From: JBBSJZ01 sp041751935
GTDB taxonomy: Bacteria; Planctomycetota; Planctomycetia; Pirellulales; Pirellulaceae
Reading direction: 5' to 3'
Assembly: GCA_041751935.1 (NCBI GenBank)
Contig: JBGSIA010000225.1
Coordinates: forward strand, 1 to 64,000
DNA length: 64,000 nt
A program made the translations under genes and the position numbers. Below the pieces are notes generated by a model. The model saw nothing but the letters and a program-made list of their open reading frames with translations, did not search any database and was not told where the DNA came from. Position 1 is the first letter of the stretch. Each line of letters begins with the position of its first letter. This document shows, one piece after another, positions 50,440-59,413 of this stretch.

Positions 50440-50786
50440 AAAATCTATCCAAAGACCACGAGGCTATTCATCTGACTAACAGTAACAATCCCATTTGCTG
50501 GCGGGAATCGCAGGTCACTTCAACTGGCTAATTAAGATCTTGGTTCCAATTTTGCCAACCAACACAAAATCGATGTCGCCTTCGCCGTCGAGATCGGCAG
50601 TTCGAATCTGCAGATTCTTGCACGCAGCTCGACGGCTACCCATCAGTTTCCCTGAGCTGACACACGTTCGATATCACACGGATATGCGATCCCATCGCAG
50701 AACATGCCGCCGACCTTGTGGGTTACAATCGGAAGCAGATGACGCTTGACTAACAAGACAACCAATATACGCAATCGAGACAATCA
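50440..50786. other. Divergent intergenic region with a gene remnant
   Basis: 347 bp between two divergently transcribed genes, so promoters for both should lie here. About 160 bp of it (50515-50673) is the remnant described separately. No RNA element or clear operator palindrome was found. The ATG at 50787 lacks a Shine-Dalgarno sequence. Confidence 0.5.
50515..50673 (-). pseudogene. FG-GAP/VCBS repeat protein C-terminal remnant
   Basis: The minus frame ending at 50515 encodes IRTADLDGEGDIDFVLVGKI followed by a short Lys-containing tail. The DLDGEGDIDF calcium loop is the hallmark of FG-GAP/VCBS propeller repeats, and the ending resembles the last blade of planctomycete VCBS proteins. The frame closes upstream at about 50674, leaving no start codon with a signal peptide, so only the last 50 codons of a gene survive. 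Confidence 0.55.
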
Positions 50787-52235
50787 ATGCGCACTTTCAT
50801 CACGATGGTTGGCCTGATTCTCGGGCTCGGTCATCAGACCGCCACCGCAACGCAACCGGAATCGCCTCAACCGAACATCGTGTTCATCCTGGCAGATGAT
50901 TTGGGCTTCGGAGATCTTGGCTGCTATGGCCAAAAACGGCTTGCGACGCCCAATCTGGATCGATTGGCAAGCCAAGGGATGAGGTTCACTCGACACTATG
51001 CCGGCATGACCGTGTGCGCGCCTTCGCGCTGTGTGTTGATGACTGGCCTCCATTCGGGACACAGTTCGGTTCGCACGAACTGGGATCCGCCAATGCCCAG
51101 TGGAACCTTGACCATCGCCAGCAAACTGAATGCTGTCGGCTATGCGACTGGCGCGTTCGGCAAATGGGGCATCGGCAACGTCATTCCTGAAAACGATCCG
51201 AAGGACAAAGGATTTGACCAGTTCTATGGATATGTCGATATGTTCCATGCGCACAATTTTTTCCCTCCGTTCATGGTTCGAAATGGCAAGCGCGAGCCAC
51301 TTCAGAATGATTTGATTCCCGGCAGCGATGACGGTCCGAACAGCGGTCGCGGTAATGGTGTCGCCGCCAATCCGACCGACTATGCTCCGGATTTCATTCG
51401 TCAGGAGGCGATCAAGTTTATCGAATCGCATGCCCACGAACGGTTCTTTCTTTATCTGGCCCTCAACATGCCTCATGCGAATAACGAGGGAGGAAAAGCC
51501 AGTTTCCAACGCGGGATGGAAGTGCCAGGCTACGGCGAGTTTGCCGACCAAGACTGGCCGAATCCGGAGAAGGGCTTCGCACGAATGATGGAGCACATCG
51601 ATCAGACCGTTGCGATGATTGTCACCAGAGTTCAAGAACTTGGCATTTCAGAGAACACCTTAGTGGTATTCACTAGTGATAATGGCCCGCATCAAGAGGG
51701 TGGGCACGTCGTTGATTTCTTTGATTCCAATGGCCCCTTGCGCGGTCGCAAGCGAGACCTTTACGAAGGCGGAATTCGCGTTCCGCTGATCGCATATTGG
51801 CCCGGCAAAATCACTGCCGCAAGCACCAGCGCACACCTAAGCGGCTTTCAAGACTGGATGCCAACCCTCTGCGAACTCGCTGGTGTTCCAGTACCCGAAC
51901 CGTTCGACGGCCATTCGCTGGTGCCCAGTCTGCTAGGAAATCAAGCCAACCAACGAAAGCACGATTCCCTCTACTTCGAATTCTATGAGGGTGGCGGCAA
52001 GCAAGCGATCGTGACCGAACGATGGAAGTGTGTGCGATTGAATTGGAATGACAAGCCAAACGGACCAATCGAACTATACGATTTGGAGGGAGATGAGTCG
52101 GAGCAAACTAACCTGGCAGACGCGCACGGCGATGTCGTCCAGCAAATGCTTGCGCGGTTGAGTGTTGCGCATACTCCGCATCAAGGTTCGACAACTCCTC
52201 CTGACCGTGGCGGAAAAGCGAATTCACCGCGTTAG
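50787..52235 (+). CDS. Arylsulfatase, exported (first gene of the 50.8-64 kb cluster)
   Basis: 482-aa arylsulfatase with a short signal peptide (MRTFITMVGLILGLG). FILADDLGFGDLGCYG (33-48) supplies two metal ligands, and the formylglycine site is C77-A-P-S-R81. FGKWGIGN replaces the more usual GKWHLG, so the second substrate-binding His is absent in this variant. TSDNGPHQEGG and LRGRKRDLYEGGIRVPLIAY are present, and the C-terminal strand (ERWKCVRLNW) is complete. The insert around FDQFYGYVDMFHAHNFFPPF is typical of the N-acetylgalactosamine/arylsulfatase branch with large pockets. It is the first complete gene after the divergent region and is separated from the next by 221 bp, so it may have its own transcript. 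Confidence 0.92.
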   Translation: MRTFITMVGLILGLGHQTATATQPESPQPNIVFILADDLGFGDLGCYGQKRLATPNLDRLASQGMRFTRHYAGMTVCAPSRCVLMTGLHSGHSSVRTNWDPPMPSGTLTIASKLNAVGYATGAFGKWGIGNVIPENDPKDKGFDQFYGYVDMFHAHNFFPPFMVRNGKREPLQNDLIPGSDDGPNSGRGNGVAANPTDYAPDFIRQEAIKFIESHAHERFFLYLALNMPHANNEGGKASFQRGMEVPGYGEFADQDWPNPEKGFARMMEHIDQTVAMIVTRVQELGISENTLVVFTSDNGPHQEGGHVVDFFDSNGPLRGRKRDLYEGGIRVPLIAYWPGKITAASTSAHLSGFQDWMPTLCELAGVPVPEPFDGHSLVPSLLGNQANQRKHDSLYFEFYEGGGKQAIVTERWKCVRLNWNDKPNGPIELYDLEGDESEQTNLADAHGDVVQQMLARLSVAHTPHQGSTTPPDRGGKANSPR

Positions 52236-52456
52236 AGACGGAACCTCCGGATTCGTGAGCTTCCTGCATGATCATACCGCATAATCGTGCGATACCCCAC
52301 CGAATCAATGAAAGGTATACTCAAGAGTTACTTCAGGTTCTCTTGTATCCCAAATCCCACCCCATTTGTAGACAAATTGTGGCGATAAGCCGCGCGCATT
52401 GTCTTTCCTTTTGTCGCAAGCAATTTCCGTCACTCCCTCACAGTGGATTCATTTTC

Positions 52457-53158
52457 ATGTTCATTCTCAGAAGTCTTGGCTTGCTTTTTGTGTACGTCAT
52501 TCTGGCGTCCGGCGTGATGCTTTCGGCCTCGGCTAAAACAGTCGATCCGCCAAAGCCTGAAACACAGTTGAGCCAATTGTCGAAATTGATTGTGTCGACC
52601 GCATTCGCAAAAGATCATCCTTCGACTCGCAAAGGGACGATCGAAGGTTGGAACGCAGCGATCGGCGTTTGGCAAGTCAAAGACCGAGCGTTGCACGGCG
52701 ATGAACTCCCAGAAGATAAACATCACTCCTCTTGTACTTGGCGAGCAGAGGCAACCGACGTGGTGCTGACCGCCGAATTCAAGTTGGGTGCTGCACAACA
52801 GATCGCTTTTGGATGTCGTGATGCAATCGCACCCCATCACCATCTAGCTCGCATCTACATCACGCCGGATGCATTATGGATCACTCGCATGTCGGGAATC
52901 GCTAAGACGACAACACAAGAAAAGTTGACCGAACTAAAGGTTCCTGTCGATTGTGACCAGTGGCATAAGGTAACAATCGAGATTTGCGGAAATCAATACT
53001 GCGCGACGATAGACAATCATGCGCTAACCGCAAACCACGAACGCTTCGCTGATACCAAGGGAATCTTTGCGCTGATTACCAAAGGTCAAGGTGCACAGTT
53101 TCGCAACGTTTCCATCTGGCACGGAAAACCAAAAGAGAAATCCGATGATCAACCATAA
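52457..53158 (+). CDS. DUF1080-like (ConA-fold) exported protein
   Basis: 233-aa exported protein. ATG 52457 is chosen because it begins a signal peptide (MFILRSLGLLFVYVILASGV); the open frame extends to 52268 without signal character. The mature part is a beta-sandwich of the 3-keto-disaccharide hydrolase/LamG-like type, with WNAAIGVWQVKDRALHGDEL near the N-terminus and ADTKGIFALITKGQGAQFRN at the end. A paralogue lies at 63187-63957 with the same layout. Such proteins are thought to bind or cleave sugars; an active site could not be identified. It overlaps the DUF1592 gene that follows. Confidence 0.85.
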   Translation: MFILRSLGLLFVYVILASGVMLSASAKTVDPPKPETQLSQLSKLIVSTAFAKDHPSTRKGTIEGWNAAIGVWQVKDRALHGDELPEDKHHSSCTWRAEATDVVLTAEFKLGAAQQIAFGCRDAIAPHHHLARIYITPDALWITRMSGIAKTTTQEKLTELKVPVDCDQWHKVTIEICGNQYCATIDNHALTANHERFADTKGIFALITKGQGAQFRNVSIWHGKPKEKSDDQP

Positions 53159-55634
53159 TCGCGATTCGATTGGATCATTCCAAAAGATCTGCCGCACTAC
53201 GGCGACACAGGTGCGGACGCATCGCATTTCGTCCGCCATCCTGATCGCGATCTCGTTCGTCAATCTGTCAGCATTCGCTAACGCTGCGGATCAACGAACG
53301 GAAATTCATTCGCTTTCTAACTTCCATCAAGAACATTGTGTGCATTGCCACGATAGCAGTTCTCGCGAAGGCGATCTTGATTTAGAGAATCTATCGCTGG
53401 AGGCGAACGATCCGATGACAATAGCCAAGTGGGAACGTGTCTTGGATCGAGTACAAGCGGGTGAAATGCCGCCAGCCGATGAGCCGAAGATCGACACAAC
53501 TGCGGTCCAAGCTTACCTGAAGTCATTGCATGACGACCTTCAGCAACGTTCCGCTACCTATCAACAGACCGAAGGTCGTGCACGTGCACGACGCATCAAT
53601 CGTGATGAATACCAAAACACAATACGCGACTTGCTGAGTGTGCACCGTGATTTGAGAAACCTGCTACCCGAGGATGGTCGTTCCTTAGGGTTCGACAAGG
53701 TTGCAGGTGCATTGAATGTCTCTGCTGAACACCTCGAAGGCTACATCGCCGCGGCTGAGATTGCGATCGATGAAGCGTTCGAGCCCATGCCATCGTCAAA
53801 CAAACGCAAGATTCCACAGCGTTGGGAAGACATGGGGCGTTTGCAGCGAGCGTTTCAGTTTCAATTTTCTCGAACCGATGATGCACTGGTTTACTTCAGT
53901 GACCACTGGGACAACATCACAGGGTTTGAAGCAAAGAGTGCAGGGCGTTATCGGTTCACCGTGCGGGCTTACGCGTATCAGAACGATGCACCAGTGAAAG
54001 CTCGCTTTCGTGTCGGGTACGACAAAGAAGCAAGTCGTCGGTTGTTGACTTACTCAGAGTTTCCGCCTGAAGGAACTGAAGTAACTGTCGACGCTTGGCT
54101 TGAACGAGGTGAGACGCTGCACATCTGTCCGATCGGTACCGCGCCGAGATCGAACAACATGACGATTCAACGCGTCCATTTGAAACGAGGGAATCCTGGT
54201 TCAAAGTATAAAGGTCCTGGCTTGGCTGTGCAGTGGGCGGAGGTGGAAGGGCCAATCCCCGACGCTCGCTTTCAACGTGAAATCCTAGGCGACGTTAATC
54301 TCCAGGCTGGCACTCGCGATGATGCCAGAGCCATTCTTGGTCGGTTCTTACCGCGAGCGTTTCGGCGGCCGGTCAAGCCGCATGAGACGGAGCACTATTT
54401 GAGTGTCTTCGATACGGCGTTCGCGGACGAGCAAGACTTCGAGCAGAGTTTGCGTCAAACCTTGCAAACCGTCTTATGCTCACCGCACTTTCTTTATTTA
54501 CATGGGAGGCCTGGACCGTTAAACGATTATGAACTGGCTACGCGTCTTTCGTATTTTCTATGGAACTCGCTTCCGGACACGAAGCTGCATGAACTTGCCG
54601 CATCGGGTTCGCTGCGTGATCCAAAATCGCTTCGCGAACAAACCGAAAGGATGCTCAACGATCCACGTGCGGAGGCTTTTCTAGAGGGATTTACGGCCCA
54701 GTGGCTGGATTTGCGATTGATCAATGCCACAACACCCGACGCGGAGCTTTACCCAGAGTTTGATGAGTTGCTGGAATGGTCGAGCGTGCAAGAGACGCGT
54801 CGATTCTTTGCGGAGTTGCTCGGGCAAAATCTAAGTTTGATGAACTTCGTCAAGTCTGACTTTTTGATTCTCAACGACCGTCTCGCGGAGCACTATGGCA
54901 TTGATGGTGTCACCGGAGTCGACTTCCGCAAAGTTCCCATCGCTGAAGACAGTGTGCGTGGCGGACTGTTGGGACAAGCGAGTATTCTCAAAGTGACCGC
55001 CAATGGTACAACTTCTTCGCCTATCTTGCGTGGCTTCTGGGTGATGGACCGCTTAGTTGGAAAGACGCCGCCACCGCCGCCCGCCAATGTGCCCGCTCTC
55101 GAACCTGATATTCGTGGCGCAAAGTCGATACGTGAACAGTTGGCAAAACATCGTGAGGAATCGACATGTGCCGCGTGCCATGCCACGATCGATCCGCCCG
55201 GCTTTGCACTCGAATGCTTCGATGTCATTGGTGGATACCGTGAACGTTATCGCGCCAGTCGTGAAGCAGCGAGTGAAACGCTCGTGGTTGCTCGCCCAAT
55301 TCACTTGGACATCCGCAGCATCGAGCGTGATCCGAAGTTGCGAGTCCGCCCTAAAGTAACCGTTGGCTTGGGAATGACCGTAGGATCAAATAGCGAGTAT
55401 GAAGGCAAGTCCTTTCGCGATGTTCGTGAGTTCCGTGAATTACTGATGTCCGATCCGAAGCAAGTCACTGCATCGGTGGTGCGTCACTTGACGACTTACG
55501 CGACCGGCACCGGTCCACAGTTCGCCGATCGAGCCATCGTGAACGAGATTACCGAAGGGCTTGCCAAGCAAAATTATGGCTTGCGTTCTGCAATTCATGA
55601 CGTTGTCCAAAGTCCAATGTTCCTTAACCGATAG
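53145..55634 (+). CDS. DUF1592/DUF1588 multi-haem exported protein
   Basis: 829-aa planctomycete-type protein; start at ATG 53145, overlapping the previous gene by 14 bp. A signal peptide ends about residue 48 (FVNLSAFANA). A cytochrome-c-like haem site CVHCH lies at 65-69. DUF1587 follows with RRINRDEYQNTIRDLL (about 149-164), then a beta-rich central segment. DUF1595 is marked by LPRAFRRPVKPHE, DUF1592 by LATRLSYFLWNSLPD, and DUF1588 by RGGLLGQASILKVTANGTTS with a second CAACH at 675-679. DUF1585 ends the protein (TYATGTGPQFADRA). Two CxxCH sites suggest at least two c-type haems. The biochemical reaction is not established. The next gene, a DUF1552 protein, starts 15 bp downstream, the usual partner arrangement. 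Confidence 0.9.
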   Translation: MINHNRDSIGSFQKICRTTATQVRTHRISSAILIAISFVNLSAFANAADQRTEIHSLSNFHQEHCVHCHDSSSREGDLDLENLSLEANDPMTIAKWERVLDRVQAGEMPPADEPKIDTTAVQAYLKSLHDDLQQRSATYQQTEGRARARRINRDEYQNTIRDLLSVHRDLRNLLPEDGRSLGFDKVAGALNVSAEHLEGYIAAAEIAIDEAFEPMPSSNKRKIPQRWEDMGRLQRAFQFQFSRTDDALVYFSDHWDNITGFEAKSAGRYRFTVRAYAYQNDAPVKARFRVGYDKEASRRLLTYSEFPPEGTEVTVDAWLERGETLHICPIGTAPRSNNMTIQRVHLKRGNPGSKYKGPGLAVQWAEVEGPIPDARFQREILGDVNLQAGTRDDARAILGRFLPRAFRRPVKPHETEHYLSVFDTAFADEQDFEQSLRQTLQTVLCSPHFLYLHGRPGPLNDYELATRLSYFLWNSLPDTKLHELAASGSLRDPKSLREQTERMLNDPRAEAFLEGFTAQWLDLRLINATTPDAELYPEFDELLEWSSVQETRRFFAELLGQNLSLMNFVKSDFLILNDRLAEHYGIDGVTGVDFRKVPIAEDSVRGGLLGQASILKVTANGTTSSPILRGFWVMDRLVGKTPPPPPANVPALEPDIRGAKSIREQLAKHREESTCAACHATIDPPGFALECFDVIGGYRERYRASREAASETLVVARPIHLDIRSIERDPKLRVRPKVTVGLGMTVGSNSEYEGKSFRDVREFRELLMSDPKQVTASVVRHLTTYATGTGPQFADRAIVNEITEGLAKQNYGLRSAIHDVVQSPMFLNR

Positions 55635-55649
55635 TCAGAGCTGATTGCC

Positions 55650-56927
55650 ATGTTGCACAAAACAATCCATCGACGTGCCTTGCTTCGCGTGACCGGCGTC
55701 AGTCTTTTTCTACCGCTGTTCGAGTCACTATCCCCGGCGGTCGCAACGGAAAATCAATCACAATCGCCACGACGCATGTTGTTCATCTGTCGTGGCCTGG
55801 GATTGCATGGGCCCGACTTCTTTCCCCAGCAAACGGGAAGAGATTACGAGTTGACTCCGTATCTCAAAGAGATCGCTGCTTATCGAAATCAATTTACAAT
55901 CATCAGCGGCATCTCGCATCCGAATGCTGGAAGCGGACATGCAGCGGAACTCTCCTGGCTGACGGGTGCTCCTCACGCTGGTTCGCCATCGTTTAAGAAC
56001 AGTGTTTCAGTCGATCAATTGGCTGCAGAGCATGTCGGCAGTGCAACTCGATATCCCTTCTTGTCTTTGACGACGCATAACAGCGGCTTGTCGACAACGC
56101 GCAACGGTGTGCAAGTTCCACCAGAAAAAGATCCTGCAGCGATCTTTCGAAAGCTGTTTGTCACCGGCACGCCTCAAGAGATCCGCAGTCAAGAGCATCG
56201 TCTGCGACAGGGACGAAGTATTCTCGATAGCATCCGCAGCGAACTGTCACAACTCGAAGGGACGCTTCCAGCCGCTGACCGCCAGCTCCTCGAACAATAC
56301 ACAACCGCCGTCCGCGATGTTGAGCAGCGACTCCACAATGCCGAATCTTGGATGGAAAAACCCAAGCCGCGTGTTGATGCCGACCCGCCCACGGAATTTC
56401 CGCCTAGCGAAGATATCGTTGGACGCAGCGCGATGTTATACGATTTGATGGTGCTGGCTCTGCAAACGGATTCAACGCGACTAATCACATTGCTGATGGA
56501 TCAAGCCGGCGGAAACGGTGTCCCTCCGATCGAAGGTGTGTCCGAAGGTCGTCACGGATTAAGTCATCACGGGATGGACGAAGCGAAGCTCGCACAACTG
56601 CGACGCGTCGAAATTGCCGAGCTAAAAGCGTTTGCGGGTTTGCTTGAGAAACTCAAGAGTGCAACGGAAGCGCCAGGGCAGTCGCTACTCGGTCAAACGA
56701 TGGTGTTGTACGGTAGCAACATGGGCAACGCGTCCAGCCATGACACGCGCAATCTACCTATTTTGCTCGCCGGTGGCGGTTTCAAACATGGCCAACACCT
56801 TGCATTCGATCGCCAGCGTAACGTCCCACTGTCCAATCTATTTACAAGCATGCTGCAACGTTTTGGCGTCGAGGTCGACCCGTTCAGTTCTGGAGCCGGG
56901 ACGCTCAATGGGCTGGAGGAAGTATAG
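55650..56927 (+). CDS. DUF1552 protein with Tat-type signal
   Basis: 425-aa protein. The N-terminus has twin arginines followed by a hydrophobic stretch (RRALLRVTGVSLFLPLFE), as expected for Tat export. The DUF1552 core includes GLGLHGPDFFPQQTGRDYEL near the start, a conserved SGHAAELSWLTGAPHAG segment, LSTTRNGVQVPPEKDP, and near the end GSNMGNASSHDTRNLPILLA, which resembles metal-binding ends of DUF1501/alkaline-phosphatase-like proteins. Its function is unknown. It always seems to travel with DUF1592 proteins, and here it is 15 bp after one and overlaps the GTG of the next. A role as a folded-cofactor partner of the haem protein is inference. Confidence 0.88.
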   Translation: MLHKTIHRRALLRVTGVSLFLPLFESLSPAVATENQSQSPRRMLFICRGLGLHGPDFFPQQTGRDYELTPYLKEIAAYRNQFTIISGISHPNAGSGHAAELSWLTGAPHAGSPSFKNSVSVDQLAAEHVGSATRYPFLSLTTHNSGLSTTRNGVQVPPEKDPAAIFRKLFVTGTPQEIRSQEHRLRQGRSILDSIRSELSQLEGTLPAADRQLLEQYTTAVRDVEQRLHNAESWMEKPKPRVDADPPTEFPPSEDIVGRSAMLYDLMVLALQTDSTRLITLLMDQAGGNGVPPIEGVSEGRHGLSHHGMDEAKLAQLRRVEIAELKAFAGLLEKLKSATEAPGQSLLGQTMVLYGSNMGNASSHDTRNLPILLAGGGFKHGQHLAFDRQRNVPLSNLFTSMLQRFGVEVDPFSSGAGTLNGLEEV

Positions 56928-59413
56928 TGCAATCAGTTCGAACTCCCCTGCCCAAAAAGTTTTCTCTTCAAGGTGCCCTTCGATTTACTTGTATGGCTTT
57001 AGTTTTCTTCAGGTCATTGAGTTTCGGCTTCAATGCACTCGCGTCGGACATTCCTGCTGTGATCCGGGAGTTTGCAAAACAAGCCTGTTACGACTGCCAC
57101 AACGCAGATACGCAGGAAGGCGATTTGAACCTCGAAGAACTTTCCTTTGAAGTTGAAGATGCGAAAGCATTTTCAGCTTGGGCGAAAGTCAAACAACGCG
57201 TACAAGACGGTGAGATGCCACCACAGTCGGAAGATCGGCCAGCAGCGGAAATCACGAATGCGTTCCTGACCGCATTAGATACGAAGTTGTATGACACAGA
57301 TAAGCATCACCAATCGATCGAAGGACGAGCTTTAGCACGTAGGTTGAATCGTGACGAATATCAAAACACGCTTCGCGACCTGCTGCGTGTACTAAAGGAT
57401 TATCGCCCTGGTTTGCCCGAAGATGGTCGGTCACTAGGTTTTGACAAAGTAGGTTCGGCACTCAGCGTTTCGGCAGAGCATTTGCAATCCTATATGCTTA
57501 CCGCGCGAGACGCGCTCAACGAAGTCATTGCCACTGGACCTGCACCTGATTCAAAACTCGTGCGATATCAGCAGCGGTGGGACGTGAAGCACTTCGGCAA
57601 AGATTTCTACAGCCGCTTTGCATGGAGTTTTGGTGATCAACCCGATGCGCTGGTGCGATTTGGAGACTTCGTGGAAAGAATCGTCGGTTACCGAGGTGCA
57701 CCCGTCGCGGGCATGTATCGCTTTCGCGTCAAAGCGAGGGCGTGGGGTGGTGAGACGGTAAAAGCTCGCATCAAAGCGGGTGATGAGCGAAATTCAAACA
57801 CGTCCTGGGTGGTGACTTATGCGGAGTTCCCGCCGGAAGGTAAAGTCGTTGAGGTGACAACCTACTTACGAAAGAAAGATACGCTCCGTGTATCGCCCAT
57901 CGGTATCGCCGGCACTGGCACGCAGCATCGTGTGGAGCAAATGCTAAAAGTTAAGGCGGGCTTCGATGCTAACACTTATCAAGGTCCTGGATTGGCGATG
58001 GAATGGGTGGAGGTCGAAGGTCCCTTGTACGAATCGTGGCCACCACCCGGGCACCAACGATTGTTCGGAGAGGTAAACTTGGACATCGCTACGCACGCCG
58101 ATGCGGAGCGAGTACTACGTGAATTTTTGCCGCGAGCTTTTCGACGCGCATTGACCCAAGACGAGGTCGTACACTACGTCAATATCTATGACAGAGCTGC
58201 GAAAGACTCAAACTTTCTTGCAGCAATCAAGGTCGCCCTTCAAGCCGCCTTGTGTTCGCCGTACTTCTTATACTTGAATGCTCCCCCAGGGGCTTTGGAT
58301 GATTTCGCATTGGCCTCGCGTCTGTCGTACTTCTTGTGGAGTTCAGCACCTGACGATGAACTGACCAGCCTTGCTGCCAATGGCCAGCTGCGCCAACCTG
58401 AAATCCTTCGCGAACAAACTGAGCGGTTGCTCAAAGATCCCAAGGCAGCAGCATTCAATGAGAGCTTCACCGGTCAGTGGCTCGACCTTCGCAAGATCAA
58501 CGCAACAACGCCCGATGATCGACTGTATCCAGAGTGGGATGAATTGCTCGAGTGGTCCTGCGTGCAGGAAACAAGATCGTTCTTTGATGAAGTGTTACTC
58601 AATGACCTGAGCGTCACGAATTTTATGCAATCAGACTTCGCGATCTTGAACGAACGTTTAGCCCAACATTACGGCATTCCTGACGTGAAAGGCGTTGCAC
58701 TTCGTAAAGTGAAACTGCCGACGGATTCTGTACGTGGTGGAGTGCTTGGGCAAGCAAGTGTACTGAAGGTCACTGCAAATGGTACCACCAGTTCGCCCGT
58801 GTTGCGCGGTGTGTGGGTGCAGGAGCATCTCTTGGGTAAACCTGTGCCGGCTCCTCCACCAGGAGTACCGGCCGTTGAGCCAGACATCCGCGGCGCCACA
58901 AGCATACGTGAGCAACTCGATAAGCATCGCAGCGACGACAACTGCGCGGTGTGCCATGCCAAGATTGATCCGCCCGGCTTCGCCTTGGAAAGCTTCGATG
59001 TGATCGGCGGTTGGCGGGAAAGTTATCGATCGGCGGGCAACGATATGCAAAACTCGATCCAGGTCGTGCGTCCTCTTACCTTTGATGCGAGAACGTTTTT
59101 ACGTGATCCTGCACTGCGTGGACCGTTAAAGTCGCGAGTCGCTCAAGGGCAGATTGTGGATGCAAGCGGACAGTTACCTTCGGGTGAATCGTTCACCAAC
59201 TACTTGGAGTTTCGTCGGGCACTGTTAGCTGAGCCCGAACAACTTGCCCGCGCTCTCACACAGCATCTGATTACCTATGCCACTGGAACTGGTCCACAAT
59301 ACTCAGATCGTGAGTCAATCGACCAGATTGTGGCTCGAAGCCGGAATCAGGCGTACGGATTACGATCGCTCATCCATGAAGTCATCCAAAGCCCAATCTT
59401 CTTGAATAAATGA
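56927..59413 (+). CDS. DUF1592/DUF1588 multi-haem exported protein (second copy)
   Basis: 828-aa paralogue of the protein at 53145. The start is a GTG overlapping the preceding TAG by one base (TAGTG), which suggests translational coupling; an ATG at 56993 is an alternative that shortens the n-region. The signal peptide ends near 40. The haem sites are CYDCH at 54-58 and CAVCH near 673-677. DUF1587 (RRLNRDEYQNTLRDLLRVL), DUF1595 (LPRAFRRALTQDE), DUF1592 (LASRLSYFLWSSAPDD), DUF1588 (RGGVLGQASVLKVTANGTTS) and DUF1585 (TYATGTGPQYSD) appear in the same order as in the first copy. The two copies differ throughout, so the duplication is old. The stop overlaps the next sulfatase ATG. Confidence 0.9.
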   Translation: MQSVRTPLPKKFSLQGALRFTCMALVFFRSLSFGFNALASDIPAVIREFAKQACYDCHNADTQEGDLNLEELSFEVEDAKAFSAWAKVKQRVQDGEMPPQSEDRPAAEITNAFLTALDTKLYDTDKHHQSIEGRALARRLNRDEYQNTLRDLLRVLKDYRPGLPEDGRSLGFDKVGSALSVSAEHLQSYMLTARDALNEVIATGPAPDSKLVRYQQRWDVKHFGKDFYSRFAWSFGDQPDALVRFGDFVERIVGYRGAPVAGMYRFRVKARAWGGETVKARIKAGDERNSNTSWVVTYAEFPPEGKVVEVTTYLRKKDTLRVSPIGIAGTGTQHRVEQMLKVKAGFDANTYQGPGLAMEWVEVEGPLYESWPPPGHQRLFGEVNLDIATHADAERVLREFLPRAFRRALTQDEVVHYVNIYDRAAKDSNFLAAIKVALQAALCSPYFLYLNAPPGALDDFALASRLSYFLWSSAPDDELTSLAANGQLRQPEILREQTERLLKDPKAAAFNESFTGQWLDLRKINATTPDDRLYPEWDELLEWSCVQETRSFFDEVLLNDLSVTNFMQSDFAILNERLAQHYGIPDVKGVALRKVKLPTDSVRGGVLGQASVLKVTANGTTSSPVLRGVWVQEHLLGKPVPAPPPGVPAVEPDIRGATSIREQLDKHRSDDNCAVCHAKIDPPGFALESFDVIGGWRESYRSAGNDMQNSIQVVRPLTFDARTFLRDPALRGPLKSRVAQGQIVDASGQLPSGESFTNYLEFRRALLAEPEQLARALTQHLITYATGTGPQYSDRESIDQIVARSRNQAYGLRSLIHEVIQSPIFLNK

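Noticed and set aside
50784..51635. 283-codon minus-strand frame over the sulfatase at 50787
   Set aside because: Antisense to a full sulfatase with all catalytic motifs, and it has no domain or signal peptide of its own.
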